Positions 22,791 through 32,395 are shown, counted from the first letter of the stretch. The stretch: 64,000 bases of DNA from Sedimentisphaerales bacterium (GCA_016928975.1 JAFGJR010000006.1:14169-78168), one strand, 5' to 3'. The notes: generated by a model from the sequence alone, not told the origin. Program-made: numbers and translations.

Positions 22791-24149
22791 GTGATAGGTA
22801 CAATTGTCAATATCTTCAGGATTCAGGATCTGCGGAACAAGATCCTGTTTACCATGGCTCTGTTAATGATCTACCGCATTGGGTTCCACATCCCCAACCC
22901 GTGCTTCAATCAGGAGCAGATCGCAGAGGCGGCGGCCAACCGGGACACGGAAAGCCCCCTTGGCCGGGCGGCGGCGTACCTGCAGTTGTTCACGGGCGGC
23001 AACTTGAGGCAGAGCACCCTCTTTGGCCTGGGCATCATGCCCTACATCACGGCGTCGATCATTCTGATGCTGCTGGGTGAGGTGATCCCTTCACTCAAGA
23101 AACTACGGCAGGAGGGGCAGACGGGCTATAAGAAGATACAGGAGTATACTCGTTATCTGACGGTGCTCATCTGCGTCGTCCAGTCTCTCATGTACCTGCG
23201 CATGATGGGAGGCAGCGAATACATCTATCCCGGCATGGCCACACAGGCGATCCTGATGGGCGTCGTCGGCATGACCGCCGGCACGATCTTCCTGATGTGG
23301 CTGGGCGAGCAGATCGATGAATACGGAATCGGCAACGGCATCAGCTTGATCATCATGGCCGGCATCATCGCCAGGATGCCGTGGGTGGTCGGCTCTCTGT
23401 TTGCCAATGTCGATTTCAGGGTCGGCGCGGATCCCGGTGCGATTGGACCGCCCAAACTCGTCTTTCTGGCGGTGGCCGGTGTCTCCGTGATCGCCGGGGC
23501 GATCCTGATCACGCAGGGACAGCGCCGAATCCCGATTCAGCAGGCCAAGCAGATGCGAGGTCGCCGTATGTATGGCGGTCAGAGACATTACCTGCCACTG
23601 AGAGTCAATCACGGCGGCGTCATGCCGATCATCTTCGCGTCCAGCTTCATGATGTTCCCTCCGATCATCATGCAGCAAGTGGCAAGGCTGTTCCCGGAGA
23701 GTGGCGTGCTTCGAACGATAACCGCGGCGCTGAGCACAAGCTCGTTCACGTACAATGTGCTGTATATGCTGCTGATCTTCCTGTTTGCCTATTTCTGGGT
23801 CACGGTTCAGTTCCAGCCTCGCGATATGGCCAAGAACCTGCGCGACTCGGGCAGCTTCATCCCGGGGCTTCGCCCGGGCCGCAGGACGGCCGAGTACCTC
23901 GAGACGGTGATGATGCGCATCACCTATTACGGTGCCGCGTTCCTGGCTGCCATCGCTGTGATCCCCAGCGTGGCCGCGTATGCGCTGGGTATCCCCTGGA
24001 CGATCACGAACTTCCTCGGCGGCACGGGCCTGCTGATCGTGGTGAGTGTCTCGCTCGATCTGGTCCAGAAGATCGAGGCGAACCTCCTGATGCGGAGCTA
24101 CGATGGCTTCACGCCGGGCGGCGGCAGGATTAAAGGGGCGTATGCATGA
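22791..24149 (+). CDS. secY: Preprotein translocase subunit SecY
   Basis: SecY is the inner-membrane protein-conducting channel. The 452-residue product has about ten hydrophobic segments and family motifs such as GLGIMPYITASIILMLLG (about 77-94), GNGISLIIMAGI and the C-terminal TPGGGRIKG. The start is a GTG, nine bases after GGAG. The last four bases, ATGA, overlap the adk start. The N-terminal loop and the periplasmic stretch around residues 40-60 are a bit longer than in E. coli. Confidence 0.98.
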   Translation: MIGTIVNIFRIQDLRNKILFTMALLMIYRIGFHIPNPCFNQEQIAEAAANRDTESPLGRAAAYLQLFTGGNLRQSTLFGLGIMPYITASIILMLLGEVIPSLKKLRQEGQTGYKKIQEYTRYLTVLICVVQSLMYLRMMGGSEYIYPGMATQAILMGVVGMTAGTIFLMWLGEQIDEYGIGNGISLIIMAGIIARMPWVVGSLFANVDFRVGADPGAIGPPKLVFLAVAGVSVIAGAILITQGQRRIPIQQAKQMRGRRMYGGQRHYLPLRVNHGGVMPIIFASSFMMFPPIIMQQVARLFPESGVLRTITAALSTSSFTYNVLYMLLIFLFAYFWVTVQFQPRDMAKNLRDSGSFIPGLRPGRRTAEYLETVMMRITYYGAAFLAAIAVIPSVAAYALGIPWTITNFLGGTGLLIVVSVSLDLVQKIEANLLMRSYDGFTPGGGRIKGAYA

Positions 24150-24814
24150 GAATCGTCGTGTTAGGTGCGCCCGGCGCGGGCAAAGGAACGCATTGCAAGC
24201 GGATCGCCGACAAGCATCGGCTTGTGCATTTGTCGAGCGGCGACATTCTCCGGCGCGAGCGAGCGCAAGGCACCGAACTGGGTAAGAAGGCGCAAAGCTA
24301 TATGGACGGGGGCACGCTGGTGCCCGACGATCTCATCGTCCAGATGATGAGCAACGCGATCGCCAACGCCGGGCCGGCAGGCTTCGTGTTGGATGGGTTT
24401 CCTCGGACTGTGAATCAGGCCAAGGCGCTGGATGAGTCCTTGGCGGGCAGCCGAAGTGGCATCGACATTGTGATAAACCTCGAGGTCGATGACGGCGTAG
24501 TACTGGACAGAATCACGGGACGGAGAAGCTGTCCAAAGTGCGGGGCCGTGTACCACGTCAGGAACATGCCGCCGAAACAAGACGGGGTTTGTGACCTGGA
24601 CGGCACGAAGCTCGTGCAGCGCCCGGATGACACTGAAGGGGTGGTCAAGAACCGGCTCGCGACGTACTATCAGCAGACAGAGCCCGTCGTCCAGTACTAC
24701 AAGAGCCAGAGAACCGTCTACGATATCGACGCTAATCTCGACGCCGATAGCGCAGCGGCCGTTATCTTTGGCAAGCTGGACACGCTTGCCGGAAAAGCCA
24801 GGCGCAGGTCGTGA
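24146..24814 (+). CDS. adk: Adenylate kinase, zinc-lid type
   Basis: This enzyme interconverts AMP + ATP and two ADP in the cytoplasm. The P-loop GAPGAGKGT is at residues 7-15 and DGFPRTVNQAKAL at about 80-92. The long LID has CPKCG and later CDLD, which fits the Cys3-Asp zinc site seen in many bacterial adenylate kinases. The 222-residue length fits the long form. It is translationally coupled to secY by a 4-nt overlap. Confidence 0.97.
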   Translation: MRIVVLGAPGAGKGTHCKRIADKHRLVHLSSGDILRRERAQGTELGKKAQSYMDGGTLVPDDLIVQMMSNAIANAGPAGFVLDGFPRTVNQAKALDESLAGSRSGIDIVINLEVDDGVVLDRITGRRSCPKCGAVYHVRNMPPKQDGVCDLDGTKLVQRPDDTEGVVKNRLATYYQQTEPVVQYYKSQRTVYDIDANLDADSAAAVIFGKLDTLAGKARRRS

Positions 24815-24850
24815 CAGCGGATGCGCCGAACGAGGTGATGAAGTCGTGAA

Positions 24851-25630
24851 ATGGCTATAACGCTACGCAGTCGCAGAGAGATTGAGTTGATGCGTCGGGC
24901 GGGAGCGGTAGTAGCCGATGTTCTTTCAAAATTGCAGAAGATCGCAGCCCCGGGTGTGACGACCGAGGACCTGGACGAAATGGCGCTGCGGATGACGGAA
25001 GAGGCCGGCGCTGAGGCCCTTTTCCAGGGGGTTCGGAGCCCGCAGGCGAAAATCCCCTTTCCCGGAGCCATCTGTGCATCCGTGAACGAGCAGGTCGTGC
25101 ACGGGATTCCGTCCCGCGAAACGGTGCTGCAGGCGGGAGATATCCTGAGCGTCGATTTCGGGGTCCGGCTGGATGGCTATTGCGGCGATGCAGCGGTGAC
25201 TGTGCCGATCGGCGAGGTCTCAGCGGACCGACGAAAGCTCATGGAAGTCACCCGGGAGGTGCTGGGTATCGCTATTGCGAGAATGCGACCCGGGATTCGG
25301 TGGAGTCAGATCGCCGCGGTTATGCAGCGGCATGCTGAGTCCGCGGGTTTCTCGGTGGTGCGGGATTTCGTCGGGCACGGCATCGGCACGAAGATGCACG
25401 AGGACCCCAAGGTCCCGAATTTTGTCAGCGATGAGCTACTGGCGGAGGACATCGTGCTGACGGACGGGATGGTGCTTGCCGTGGAGCCGATGATCAACGG
25501 GGGAACCAGCGTCGTTCGGACGCTGGCCAACGGATGGACGGTAGTGACCCGAGACGGCAAAAGCTCGGCTCACTTCGAGCATACGATCGCCGTGGTCAGG
25601 GGTGGCTGCGAGGTTCTGACGGTGAAGTGA
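24851..25630 (+). CDS. map: Methionine aminopeptidase type I
   Basis: It removes the N-terminal methionine from new proteins. The metal ligands of the family are visible: D in [17 protein letters not shown] (two Asp, about 98-114), H in [13 protein letters not shown] (about 176), E in AVEPMIN (about 210) and a final E near FEHTIAV. The substrate-side His lies in NEQVVHGIP. The 259-residue length matches type Ia without an N-terminal zinc finger. It sits after adk as in most bacteria. Confidence 0.97.
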   Translation: MAITLRSRREIELMRRAGAVVADVLSKLQKIAAPGVTTEDLDEMALRMTEEAGAEALFQGVRSPQAKIPFPGAICASVNEQVVHGIPSRETVLQAGDILSVDFGVRLDGYCGDAAVTVPIGEVSADRRKLMEVTREVLGIAIARMRPGIRWSQIAAVMQRHAESAGFSVVRDFVGHGIGTKMHEDPKVPNFVSDELLAEDIVLTDGMVLAVEPMINGGTSVVRTLANGWTVVTRDGKSSAHFEHTIAVVRGGCEVLTVK

Positions 25631-25710
25631 GGCGGCCTGTGAGGCAGGCCGCAGGACAGTCGGACGGTCATGGATGCCGCCGGCTGCCCGGTGGTTTTGC
25701 TCAGGTATGG

Positions 25711-25932
25711 ATGTTCATGACGAAGAAGGATGCAATAAGACTACAGGCGAAGGTGATCGAAGCTCTGCCGAATGCCATGTTCAAGGTTGAGCTCGAGAAC
25801 GGCCACAGAGTCCTGGCCCACGTGTCCGGGAAGATGAGGATGAACTTCATCCGCATCCTGCCGGGCGATGTGGTGACGGTGGAAATGTCGCCATACGACC
25901 TGAACAGGGGGCGGATCGTGCTGCGACACTGA
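25711..25932 (+). CDS. infA: Translation initiation factor IF-1
   Basis: IF-1 is the S1-fold factor that blocks the A site during initiation. The product carries [20 protein letters not shown] and [14 protein letters not shown], both hallmark segments, and is 73 residues from ATG 25711 (AGG six bases upstream) or 71 residues from ATG 25717, whose start MTKKDAIRL is nearer the family. Either is possible. It lies between map and rpmJ. Confidence 0.95.
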   Translation: MFMTKKDAIRLQAKVIEALPNAMFKVELENGHRVLAHVSGKMRMNFIRILPGDVVTVEMSPYDLNRGRIVLRH

Positions 25933-25979
25933 GGCCGGTGCCGGCGGACCGGACGGGCCTGTAGAACAGGGAATTGCTT

Positions 25980-26093
25980 ATGAAAGTACGAAGCTCAGTC
26001 AAGCGGATTTGTGAGAACTGCAAGATCATTCGCCGCAAAGGCGTGGTCCGCGTGATCTGTTCGAACCCGCGGCACAAGCAGCGCCAGGGGTAG
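25980..26093 (+). CDS. rpmJ: 50S ribosomal protein L36
   Basis: L36 is the smallest 50S protein. Translation from ATG 25980 gives 37 residues starting [20 protein letters not shown] and ending NPRHKQRQG. It has the zinc-binding pattern CENC, later C and H. It lies between infA and rpsM as usual. Confidence 0.96.
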   Translation: MKVRSSVKRICENCKIIRRKGVVRVICSNPRHKQRQG

Positions 26094-26150
26094 GGAACGG
26101 GATGCGGTCGCAATGCAAGCAGTGGCAATGATGGCGAAAAGGAAAGGAAT

Positions 26151-26534
26151 ATGCCGCGTATAGTTGGTGTTGATATTCCCGACAACAAGGCGATCTGGAT
26201 CTCCTTGACCTACGTGCCGGGGATCGGCAAGTGGACGGCAGGGCAGATCCTCAAGGAAGCCCGGATCGAAACGATGACCAAGGCGAACAAGCTCAGCGAA
26301 GATGAGTTGAGCCGGATCACACAGATCATCGATCGCAACTACGTCGTTGGAGGTCAGCTCCGCCGACAGATCGCGCAGAACATCGCGCGGCTCCGCGACA
26401 TCGGGTGCTATCGAGGGATACGGCATCGAAAGGGCCTGCCCGTTCGTGGGCAGCACACGCAGAGCAACGCCCGCACCCGCAAGGGGCCGCGAAAAACCGT
26501 GGCCGGAAAGAAGGGTGTGAAGGAGCAGCGATAA
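26151..26534 (+). CDS. rpsM: 30S ribosomal protein S13
   Basis: S13 bridges the 30S head to the 50S and touches P-site tRNA. The 127-residue product starts [20 protein letters not shown] and has the [22 protein letters not shown] stretch at the C-terminus (about 86-107, slightly over one helix). Length and order are canonical. Confidence 0.98.
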   Translation: MPRIVGVDIPDNKAIWISLTYVPGIGKWTAGQILKEARIETMTKANKLSEDELSRITQIIDRNYVVGGQLRRQIAQNIARLRDIGCYRGIRHRKGLPVRGQHTQSNARTRKGPRKTVAGKKGVKEQR

Positions 26535-26535
26535 G

Positions 26536-26916
26536 ATGGCCAAGAGTGGAAAACGGAAGATCAGGAAGAACGTCGTTCGAGCGATTGTGCACATCAAGGC
26601 GACGTTCAACAACACGTTGATCACGATCACCGATGTGGATGGCGACGCGATCTGTTCGGGTTCGGCAGGCAGCGTGGGCTTCAAGGGCTCGCGCAAGAGC
26701 ACGCCGTTCGCCGCCCAGCAGGCGGCGCAGAACTGCGCCAATGCCGCCATGCGCAACGGAGTCCGCGAGGTGGAAATCAAGGTGAAAGGCCCCGGCGCGG
26801 GCCGCGAATCGGCGATTTCCGCCATGCAGCAGGCGGGTCTGCGGATCACCTCCATCGAAGACGTGACTCCGCTTCCGCACAACGGCTGCAGGCCGCCAAA
26901 GCGTAGAAGAGTATAA
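26536..26916 (+). CDS. rpsK: 30S ribosomal protein S11
   Basis: S11 forms the platform near the Shine-Dalgarno interaction. The 126-residue product has [38 protein letters not shown] and the C-terminal [20 protein letters not shown] end (here [16 protein letters not shown]). It begins one base after the rpsM stop. Confidence 0.98.
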   Translation: MAKSGKRKIRKNVVRAIVHIKATFNNTLITITDVDGDAICSGSAGSVGFKGSRKSTPFAAQQAAQNCANAAMRNGVREVEIKVKGPGAGRESAISAMQQAGLRITSIEDVTPLPHNGCRPPKRRRV

Positions 26917-26950
26917 CCGGGTACCGCAGGCCCTGAGGAGATCAGTTCGT

Positions 26951-27583
26951 ATGGGACGTTATGTCGGTCCATCCTGTAGACAATGCCGGCGCGAGGGAAT
27001 GAAGCTGTTCCTGAAAGGAACGAAGTGCGAAACCGCCAAGTGTCAGATCGAGCGGAGACAGAGGAGTCTGGCGCCCGGCATGCACGGGTGGCGAAAGGCG
27101 CGGCTGGGCGAATACGGCGTGCGCCTGCGCGAAAAGCAGAAGATCAAGAGGTACTATGGCGTCTATGAACGGCAGTTCATGCGGTTCTTCCACCTGGCCG
27201 AGCGGATCAAGGGCAACACGGGAGAGAACCTGCTGCAGTTGCTGGAACGGCGTCTGGACAACGTGGTCTACAAGCTGAACTTCGCTCCCTCGCGCAAGGC
27301 GGCCCGGGTGTTCATCGCCCACGGGCATATCTACGTGAACGGCCGCAAGGTGGATGTCAGCGATCGGATCCTGAAGACAGGCGATAAGATCACCCTGAAG
27401 AACTCCGAAAAGAGCCTCAAACGCGTAAAGCAGCAACTGGAGAGCAACCCGAACTTCGCGACGCAGGCATGGCTGCAGTTGGATCGCGACAAGCCGGCGG
27501 CGACGATCGTCGCCCTGCCGACGCGGGAGGATGTGCAGATCCCCGTCGAGGAGCAGTTGGTGGTGGAGTTCTGTTCGAGGTAG
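26951..27583 (+). CDS. rpsD: 30S ribosomal protein S4, zinc-binding form
   Basis: S4 is a primary assembly protein and, in E. coli, the alpha-operon repressor. The 210-residue product has an N-terminal zinc site (CRQCRREG then KCETAKC, about 9-36) and the S4 RNA-binding domain with LERRLDNVVYKLNFAPSRKAAR (about 97-118). It is located between rpsK and rpoA. Confidence 0.98.
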   Translation: MGRYVGPSCRQCRREGMKLFLKGTKCETAKCQIERRQRSLAPGMHGWRKARLGEYGVRLREKQKIKRYYGVYERQFMRFFHLAERIKGNTGENLLQLLERRLDNVVYKLNFAPSRKAARVFIAHGHIYVNGRKVDVSDRILKTGDKITLKNSEKSLKRVKQQLESNPNFATQAWLQLDRDKPAATIVALPTREDVQIPVEEQLVVEFCSR

Positions 27584-27686
27584 GCTCGGAGAACCAGAAT
27601 GCGGAATAGCGACATGGAAACAACAGGCCGGAGGGAGAACTGCATTTTGTTGTGTATAAGGACGAGAGTTTAGATCGGAGGCCGAT

Positions 27687-28691
27687 ATGCGAGTTACATG
27701 GCGTGGCTTGGAGTTGCCGACTCGTGTTGAGAGAGACGCCAGCGTCTCCACGGATAAGTATGGCCGGTTCTTCATTGAGCCGTTCGAGCGCGGTTTCGGG
27801 ACGACAGTCGGGAACAGTCTCAGGCGCGTCCTGCTTTCCTCTCTGGAAGGCAGTGCAGTGACATCCATCAAGATCAAGGGCGTGGACCATGAGTTTACCT
27901 CCATTGCCGGCGTGATGGAGGACACGACGGACGTTGTGCTGAACGTCAAGAGCCTGGTCGTGCGGTTGCAGGGAGACGGGCCGAAGATCATGAAGGTGGC
28001 CGCGCAGAAGGCAGGCGTGATCACGGCGGCGGACATTGTCGCCGACCCGGCCATCGAAGTGATCAACAAGAACGTGGTGCTGGCCGCGCTGACGGAGAAC
28101 GTCAGTTTCGAGATGGAAATGATCGTGGAGAACGGCCGGGGATATGTGCCGGTCTCCGAACGGATTGTGGATGCCGACCGGTTCGAGCAAGAGATCGGAC
28201 GAATCCACCTGGACGCCGTGTACTCGCCGGTCACACGCGTGCGCTACACGACGGAGAACACCCGCGTCGGCCAGCGCACCAACTACGACAAGCTGATCCT
28301 GGAGATCTGGACCAACGGGACAATTTCGCCGGAGATGGCGCTGGTCGAGGCCGCCAAGATCCTGCGAAAGCACATCAACCCGTTTGTGCAATACTTCGAG
28401 CTCGGCGAGGAGACCGTGGCCGGGGCGGTGCCGCAGGAGGAGCCTGAGAAGAGGGTCGATGAGGAGCTCGAAGCGAAGCTCAATACCCCCATCCAGGAAT
28501 TGGAGCTGTCGGTCAGAGCGAGCAACTGCCTGGAGTCGGTGAAGGTCGAGACGGTGCGTCAGCTCGTGCAGATGACCGAGGCGGACCTGCTGAAGATTCG
28601 AAGCTTCGGCAAGACCTCCCTCCGCGAGATCAAACGCAAGCTGGCGGACATCGGCCTGGCGCTGGGACTGAAAGACGTCGGTGGTCAGTAA
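27687..28691 (+). CDS. rpoA: RNA polymerase alpha subunit
   Basis: Alpha dimerises to start polymerase assembly and binds UP elements and activators. The N-terminal domain has EPFERGFGTTVGNSLRRVLLSSL (about 31-53; key residues R and LRR) and the C-terminal domain has ELSVRASNCLE and LLKIRSFGKTSLREIKRKL. The 334-residue length is normal. Confidence 0.98.
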   Translation: MRVTWRGLELPTRVERDASVSTDKYGRFFIEPFERGFGTTVGNSLRRVLLSSLEGSAVTSIKIKGVDHEFTSIAGVMEDTTDVVLNVKSLVVRLQGDGPKIMKVAAQKAGVITAADIVADPAIEVINKNVVLAALTENVSFEMEMIVENGRGYVPVSERIVDADRFEQEIGRIHLDAVYSPVTRVRYTTENTRVGQRTNYDKLILEIWTNGTISPEMALVEAAKILRKHINPFVQYFELGEETVAGAVPQEEPEKRVDEELEAKLNTPIQELELSVRASNCLESVKVETVRQLVQMTEADLLKIRSFGKTSLREIKRKLADIGLALGLKDVGGQ

Positions 28692-28735
28692 CGTGGAAGT
28701 TTCGGGAATCTCGGACATAGTAGGGATTTCGGCAT

Positions 28736-29362
28736 ATGCGTCATAGATCAGCAGGACGAGAATTAAGCAGGACGAGTGCGCATCGCCTGGCCTTGCGTCG
28801 GAACCTGGCCCAGTCGCTCATCGAGCATGAGACCATCTCGACGACGATCCAGAAGGCGAAGGAGATCAAGCCGTTCGTCGAGAAGTTGATCACCCTGGCC
28901 AAGAAAGGATCGCTTCCGTACCGGCGGCGGGCCATCTCCATGCTGGGGGATCGCGCCATCGTCGCCTTCGAGGACGGCGAGCCTGTCGAGAAGGGGACGG
29001 TGGTCGGCAGACTATTCAGCGAGCTCGGCCCTCGGTACCTGGACCGGCCCGGCGGCTATACGCGGATCATCCGCTTGTCCCTCAGGCGTCTCGGCGACAA
29101 CGGGCAGGTGGTCTTGCTCCAGCTCTTGGGCAGAGATGAGCCCTTGAAGAAAGAGAAACGGGCGCCGGGCAAGAGGCGCTCCCGTAAACGTGCGGGTCAG
29201 GCCGCGGCCGCGGGCAAGCCGGCAGAAACTGTCGGGACACCAGCCGAGACTCCGGCGCCGGCGACGGAAACCGCTCCTGAGCCTGCAGAAAGCGCTCCGG
29301 TCGAGCCGCAGGCCAGCCAGACGGAACAGCCCGAGCAGAAGGCTGGAGACGGCGCAGAATAG
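28736..29362 (+). CDS. rplQ: 50S ribosomal protein L17 with long acidic tail
   Basis: L17 sits near the tunnel exit. The first 130 residues match the family (MRHRSAGRELSRTSAHRLAL start, ISTTIQKAKEIKPFVEKLIT, GGYTRIIRL). Beyond about residue 135 there is a basic patch and then about 60 residues rich in Ala, Pro and Glu, making 208 residues against the usual 116-130. The tail is low complexity. The gene ends the alpha operon. Confidence 0.96.
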   Translation: MRHRSAGRELSRTSAHRLALRRNLAQSLIEHETISTTIQKAKEIKPFVEKLITLAKKGSLPYRRRAISMLGDRAIVAFEDGEPVEKGTVVGRLFSELGPRYLDRPGGYTRIIRLSLRRLGDNGQVVLLQLLGRDEPLKKEKRAPGKRRSRKRAGQAAAAGKPAETVGTPAETPAPATETAPEPAESAPVEPQASQTEQPEQKAGDGAE

Positions 29363-29387
29363 TCGGACACGATAGCGGGTGAAGGCC

Positions 29388-29801
29388 ATGGAAGGTTGTG
29401 TGTTTTGCAGGATGGTGAGAGGTGAGATTCCTGTCGCCGAGATCTACGAGGACGAGGCCGTCTTCGCTTTCCTCGACATCGGCCCCATCAGCGACGGCCA
29501 CACGCTCGTCATTCCCAAGCAACATTGCACGCGAATCCACGAATGTGCCCCGGACGTCGTGGCTGGCGTGGCCTCACGTCTGGGCAAGATCGCAGGGGCG
29601 GTGGCAAAAGCAGTGGAAGCCGACGGCTACAACGTGCTAAGCAACAATGGTTCAGCCGCCGGGCAGGTTGTCGATCATCTGCATTTCCACATCATCCCGC
29701 GAAAGACTGGCGACAGAGTCTTCACGGAGTGGCCCTCGTATCGCTACAAGCCTGGTCAAATTGAACAGCTCGCCGCGAATATACGCGAGCATCTGAAATA
29801 A
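29388..29801 (+). CDS. HIT-family nucleotide hydrolase
   Basis: HIT proteins hydrolyse nucleotide phosphoramidates and related compounds. The 137-residue product has CVFC near the N-terminus (about 4-7) and the histidine triad HLHFHII (about 97-103). I chose ATG 29388; a GTG at 29379 would add three residues. It follows rplQ by 25 nt and may be co-transcribed. Exact substrate cannot be read from the sequence. Confidence 0.93.
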   Translation: MEGCVFCRMVRGEIPVAEIYEDEAVFAFLDIGPISDGHTLVIPKQHCTRIHECAPDVVAGVASRLGKIAGAVAKAVEADGYNVLSNNGSAAGQVVDHLHFHIIPRKTGDRVFTEWPSYRYKPGQIEQLAANIREHLK

Positions 29802-29910
29802 TGGATCAGCCCCTTGACGGGTGCGCAGTTCCTTGATAAGGTGAAATAGTGATTTTGCGCAGGGTGGCTTGGTGGGCGATTTGCACCGAACCAAGCGTCG
29901 CCTTGTAGTG

Positions 29911-29916
29911 TATAAT
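29911..29916 (+). promoter_or_regulatory. -10 element of the tRNA gene
   Basis: A perfect TATAAT ends 13 nt before the mature 5-prime end of the tRNA. No good -35 hexamer lies at 16-18 nt. It fits a short-leader tRNA transcript. Confidence 0.55.
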
Positions 29917-29929
29917 GAAATCTGTTTAC

Positions 29930-30003
29930 TGCGGGGTAGAGCAGTCTGGTAGCTCGTCGGGCCCATAACCCGGAGGTCGGAGGTTCAAATCCTCCCCCCG
30001 CCA
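29930..30003 (+). tRNA. Initiator tRNA-fMet (CAU), C33 variant
   Basis: A full cloverleaf folds: acceptor GCGGGG/CCCCGC, D arm GAGC-AGTCTGGTA-GCTC, anticodon stem TCGGG/CCCGG with loop CCCATAA, and T arm GGAGG-TTCAAAT-CCTCC. Anticodon is CAT. Position 1 (T) and 72 (C) do not pair and the anticodon stem has three consecutive G-C pairs; both are hallmarks of bacterial initiator tRNA. Position 33 is C where nearly all tRNAs have U. The 3-prime CCA is not encoded. Confidence 0.95.
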
Positions 30004-30015
30004 TTGAGCTAACTG

Positions 30016-30052
30016 AGGCAGTCGCAACGACTTACGTGCGACTGCCTTTTTT
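30016..30052 (+). terminator. Intrinsic terminator after tRNA-fMet
   Basis: AGGCAGTCGCA (30016-30026) pairs perfectly with TGCGACTGCCT (30037-30047) and is followed by T residues to 30052. The 11-bp stem and T run make a strong terminator. A degenerate second copy is at 33338-33370. Confidence 0.93.
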
Positions 30053-30053
30053 C

Positions 30054-30467
30054 ATTTTGTCGCGAGCGTAACTGAAACGTGACTGTCTATGCCTGTCAAT
30101 CGCCGACGAGACCACCTTATGACGGCTGAATTCACGGGAAGCCGGTCGAATCTCATCGGTGTTGCGGCTATGATGTGGGCGCTTCTCGCTACGGGTCGCC
30201 GTCTGTAGGAGAGACGGTGGTGATAATGAAAACAGAACCTGCGGGAATGGTCGTGTTGATGCTGCCAGCAGAGCTGGGCCACCCGGCAGGAGCAGTTCCG
30301 TCGGCTCCTAACGCCCCATTGGAGGGCCTGCTTGATGGGTCGGATGAGCAAGTTCGCGCTTCGCGATTCCGTTGGTGGTCGGATCCGACTGGGTCCGCAA
30401 CGTGACGCCGTTGCGGCTAAGCCCCATTGTCGTCGAGGGCATCGGCTGGACGGTAGAAGGGGAACGT
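30054..30467 (+). other. Intergenic stretch, no recognisable gene
   Basis: About 410 nt between the tRNA terminator and the next gene. Short open frames occur on both strands but none has a ribosome-binding site, a recognisable motif or convincing length. No clear promoter was picked out. Confidence 0.4.
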
Positions 30468-32324
30468 ATGGAGAAGACGCGAAGCGTGCTTGGTGCGTTG
30501 ACTGAGTCATTGTGCACCAGTATCCGGTCCCTCGCCTGCGTGATGATCGTGGTGCTGGCCGTGACCTCTTCCGACGGTGGCACGTCGTCGGCCGCGTTTG
30601 GCCAGCTTGCCCTCGAGGCCGCAGCGAATCCGTCTGATCCTGCTCTGAGCAAGAAAGAACAAGGGAAAGCACCGGATTTTGGGCCGCACGTCATGGTTCT
30701 TGATCCCACCCAGGCGGATGTGCAGCAACGCGTGGATGCTGTCTTCAGAGAGCAGGAGCGCGCGCAGTTCGGCCCGGGCAGATTCGCTCTCCTGTTCAAG
30801 CCGGGCCATTACAAGCTGAACGTCGAGGTCGGGTTCTACACCCAGGTCGCAGGCTTGGGGCGCGTCCCCAGCGACGTGACGATCGAGGGGGCCGTCCGCA
30901 CGGACGCCGCCTGGATGCGCCACAACGCGACATGCAACTTCTGGCGAAGCGTCGAAAACCTCACGGTGGGGCCGCGGCGCGACGGTGGTGCGATGATCTG
31001 GGCCGTTTCTCAGGCGGCGCCGATGCGGCGGACTCACATCCAAGGCGATTTGCATCTGTCGTCGGGGGGCTGGTCGAGCGGAGGATTCCTGGCTGACTGC
31101 AAGATTGACGGACGCGTGGTTTCCGGCAGTCAGCAGCAGTACTTTTCGAGGAATTGCCAATGGAATCGCTGGTCCGGCGGCGTATGGAACATGGTCTTCG
31201 TCGGGGTCAATGATCCTCCCTCGGGCAACTGGCCCAGGTCTCCCCATACCACCGTCGAGCAGACGCCAATTGTCCGCGAGAAGCCGTTTCTGCATGTGGA
31301 CGGTGACGGCAATTACTTCGTCTTCGTTCCCTCCCTCCGCACGAACAGTCGCGGCACGACCTGGGAAGACGGCATCGCAGCAGGTGAATCGATCCCGATT
31401 GATCGCTTCCACATCGCTCACGCCGATAGAGACTCCGCGGCGAGTATGAACGCCGCGCTGGCTGAGGGAAAGAACCTGCTCCTGACTCCAGGCATCTACA
31501 ATCTGGAGGACAGGATTCAGGTGGATCGGGCCGGTACGGTAGTTCTCGGCCTTGGCCTGGCGACGCTGAAGCCGAACAACGGCAGCATCGGGATGAGGGT
31601 CGCCGACGTCGATGGCGTGAAGCTGGCGGGGATTCTCTTCGATGCTGGCGAGACGAATTCGCCCGTTCTTCTGGAGGTAGGGCCGCCCGGGAGTTCCAGA
31701 GATCACTCCGCCAATCCGACGTCCTGTCACGATATCTTCTGTCGCGTCGGCGGCGCCGGCGTCGGCCAAGCGACCGTCAGTGTATTCATAAACAGCAATG
31801 ACGTCATTGGTGACCATTTCTGGATCTGGCGAGCGGATCACGGATCGGGAGTGGGTTGGGAGACCAACGTGACCCGAAACGGCCTTGTCGTCAAGGGCGA
31901 GAACGTGACGGCGTTCGGACTCTTCGTCGAGCACTATCACGAATACCAGACGCTCTGGCAGGGCAACGGCGGGCGCGTGTACTTCTATCAGAATGAACTC
32001 CCCTACGATCCTCCGTCACAGGAGCAATGGCAGCATGACGGCGTCAACGGTTGGGCCGCGTACAAAGTCGATGATGCCGTGACATCACATGAGGCGTGGG
32101 GTCTGGGCTCCTACTGTACGTTTCACAACAGCCGCGTGGTGAGCGCGAATCGCTCCTTCGAAGTGCCGGTGAATCCCGGCGTGAGACTGCATCATCTGGT
32201 GACGGTCTCGCTGGGCGGCAAGGGTGTGATCAGTCACGTGATAAACGATACCGGCGGGCCTTCGGATTCGCGCAACAACGTGGCGAAGGTCACCGATTTC
32301 CCCGAAGAGGGCCAGTCCCGATAG
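30468..32324 (+). CDS. Secreted beta-helix-like protein, function unknown
   Basis: The 618-residue product starts at ATG 30468 (GAAGGGGAACGT upstream). A hydrophobic segment (about 18-34, SIRSLACVMIVVLAVTS) probably acts as a signal or anchor. The body is rich in Gly/Asn turns and paired motifs such as RTDAAWMRHNATCNFWRSVE, SQQQYFSRNCQWNRWSGGVW, GLGLATLKPNNG and VTSHEAWGLGSYC, fitting a right-handed parallel beta-helix. From memory, this family occurs in actinobacteria and planctomycetes, often under misleading names such as adenylyl cyclase; I see no cyclase domain. A role in polysaccharide binding or cleavage is inference. Confidence 0.8.
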   Translation: MEKTRSVLGALTESLCTSIRSLACVMIVVLAVTSSDGGTSSAAFGQLALEAAANPSDPALSKKEQGKAPDFGPHVMVLDPTQADVQQRVDAVFREQERAQFGPGRFALLFKPGHYKLNVEVGFYTQVAGLGRVPSDVTIEGAVRTDAAWMRHNATCNFWRSVENLTVGPRRDGGAMIWAVSQAAPMRRTHIQGDLHLSSGGWSSGGFLADCKIDGRVVSGSQQQYFSRNCQWNRWSGGVWNMVFVGVNDPPSGNWPRSPHTTVEQTPIVREKPFLHVDGDGNYFVFVPSLRTNSRGTTWEDGIAAGESIPIDRFHIAHADRDSAASMNAALAEGKNLLLTPGIYNLEDRIQVDRAGTVVLGLGLATLKPNNGSIGMRVADVDGVKLAGILFDAGETNSPVLLEVGPPGSSRDHSANPTSCHDIFCRVGGAGVGQATVSVFINSNDVIGDHFWIWRADHGSGVGWETNVTRNGLVVKGENVTAFGLFVEHYHEYQTLWQGNGGRVYFYQNELPYDPPSQEQWQHDGVNGWAAYKVDDAVTSHEAWGLGSYCTFHNSRVVSANRSFEVPVNPGVRLHHLVTVSLGGKGVISHVINDTGGPSDSRNNVAKVTDFPEEGQSR

Positions 32325-32395
32325 GAGCCCTGCAACGAATGAAGGGCATATGCATCTCGTGAAGCCGGCTACACATTCATCTTGAGGAGTCGGAC

